NCBI GenBank assembly: GCA_964520785.1
Contig: CAZFQG010000166.1
Span: forward strand, 1 to 14,622
Direction: 5' to 3'
Length of the DNA: 14,622 nucleotides
Source: CAZFQG01 sp964520785
Lineage (GTDB): Bacteria; Planctomycetota; Planctomycetia; Pirellulales; Thermoguttaceae
The notes under the pieces were generated by a model, which ran no database searches, was not told the DNA's origin, and saw only the letters and a program-made list of their open reading frames with translations. Position numbers and translations under genes: made by a program. Every line of letters starts with the position of its first letter. Positions within the stretch are counted from its first letter, which is position 1. This document shows, piece after piece, positions 14,363-14,622 of this stretch.

Positions 14363-14622
14363 CTAATTGGGTACGGCGATCCGCTGCCCGGTCATGCGCA
14401 GGTACATCACCGTAATGAGCACCGAGGAATAAGGGCCGACGATCAGTAGTCCGAGGAGACAGGGGAGCATCCCGACCAAAATCAACAGCACGAGGAGGAC
14501 CCCAATCGCGAAGATCGTCATCTTGTTCCCGCGCGTGATTTGGGCGGATTCCTTCAACGCGGCGATCGCACCAAGATTTCGATCGATAATCAGATACGGA
14601 AACATGCAGAACATCAGCGCCA
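14363..14622 (-). CDS. Integral membrane protein, C-terminal part only (DUF975/YciC-like)
   Basis: The gene enters from beyond the right edge; only the last 86 or so residues are visible, and the ATG at 14614 is probably internal because the frame stays open to the edge. The visible part has FPYLIIDRNLGAIAALKES followed by AQITRGNK, then a long hydrophobic region of two likely membrane spans (IFAIGVLLVLLILVGMLP and CLLGLLIVGPYSSVLITVMY), ending in LRMTGQRIAVPN. The pattern of an amphipathic 'ALKES...T+GN' helix, a membrane pair, a GP kink and a Y-x-R-x-x-G end is typical of DUF975/YciC-like inner-membrane proteins of unknown role. It is convergent with the small ORF upstream. Confidence 0.7.
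   Translation of the reverse strand, partial: ALMFCMFPYLIIDRNLGAIAALKESAQITRGNKMTIFAIGVLLVLLILVGMLPCLLGLLIVGPYSSVLITVMYLRMTGQRIAVPN

Noticed and set aside
1..14622. tRNA, rRNA, CRISPR arrays, insertion sequences, phage genes
   Set aside because: I read for clover-leaf ends, spaced direct repeats, transposase motifs and terminal inverted repeats and found none I could support.

Overview
The window looks like chromosomal DNA from a GC-rich planctomycete, probably near Pirellulales. The evidence is the combination of secreted proteins ending in a dockerin-like repeat pair plus a PEP-CTERM sorting tail, a DUF1559-type pseudopilin (very abundant in Planctomycetes), a Tat-exported transglutaminase-like protein, and a murC-murB pair. 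The taxonomic placement is inferred from protein styles, not from a marker gene.

Left part (about 70-8923, all plus strand) is mostly an export and glycan region. It holds, in order: a LamG/dockerin/PEP-CTERM surface protein; a small SAM-dependent methyltransferase; a secreted five-bladed-propeller (GH32/43-like) protein whose stop codon overlaps the start of a GH33-type sialidase (ATGA); a DUF1559 pseudopilin; and a Tat-signal transglutaminase-like protein. The LamG protein and the sialidase share the same C-terminal block: a roughly 225-residue module with no family name I recognise, then a dockerin-like repeat pair, then VPEP plus a hydrophobic stretch plus basic residues. This looks like a reusable 'sort and display' cassette fitted to different N-terminal domains.

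Right part (about 8924-14622) is housekeeping-like. A perfect 9-bp hairpin follows the transglutaminase gene, then an MFS transporter lies on the minus strand with a good sigma70-type promoter. Divergent from it is a tight plus-strand block: murC (no ATG start available), murB (overlapping murC by 44 nt) and an extended-SDR sugar-nucleotide reductase of the GDP-6-deoxy-hexulose reductase type (3 nt after murB). A 72-residue hypothetical protein follows. The window closes with the C-terminal end of a minus-strand membrane protein that runs off the edge.

Working picture (inference): the left genes build secreted or cell-surface proteins that bind or cut sialylated or otherwise decorated glycans, with the sialidase anchored through the PEP-CTERM/exosortase route. 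The murC-murB-reductase block supplies cell-envelope precursors. No tRNA, rRNA, CRISPR array, insertion sequence or phage gene was seen.
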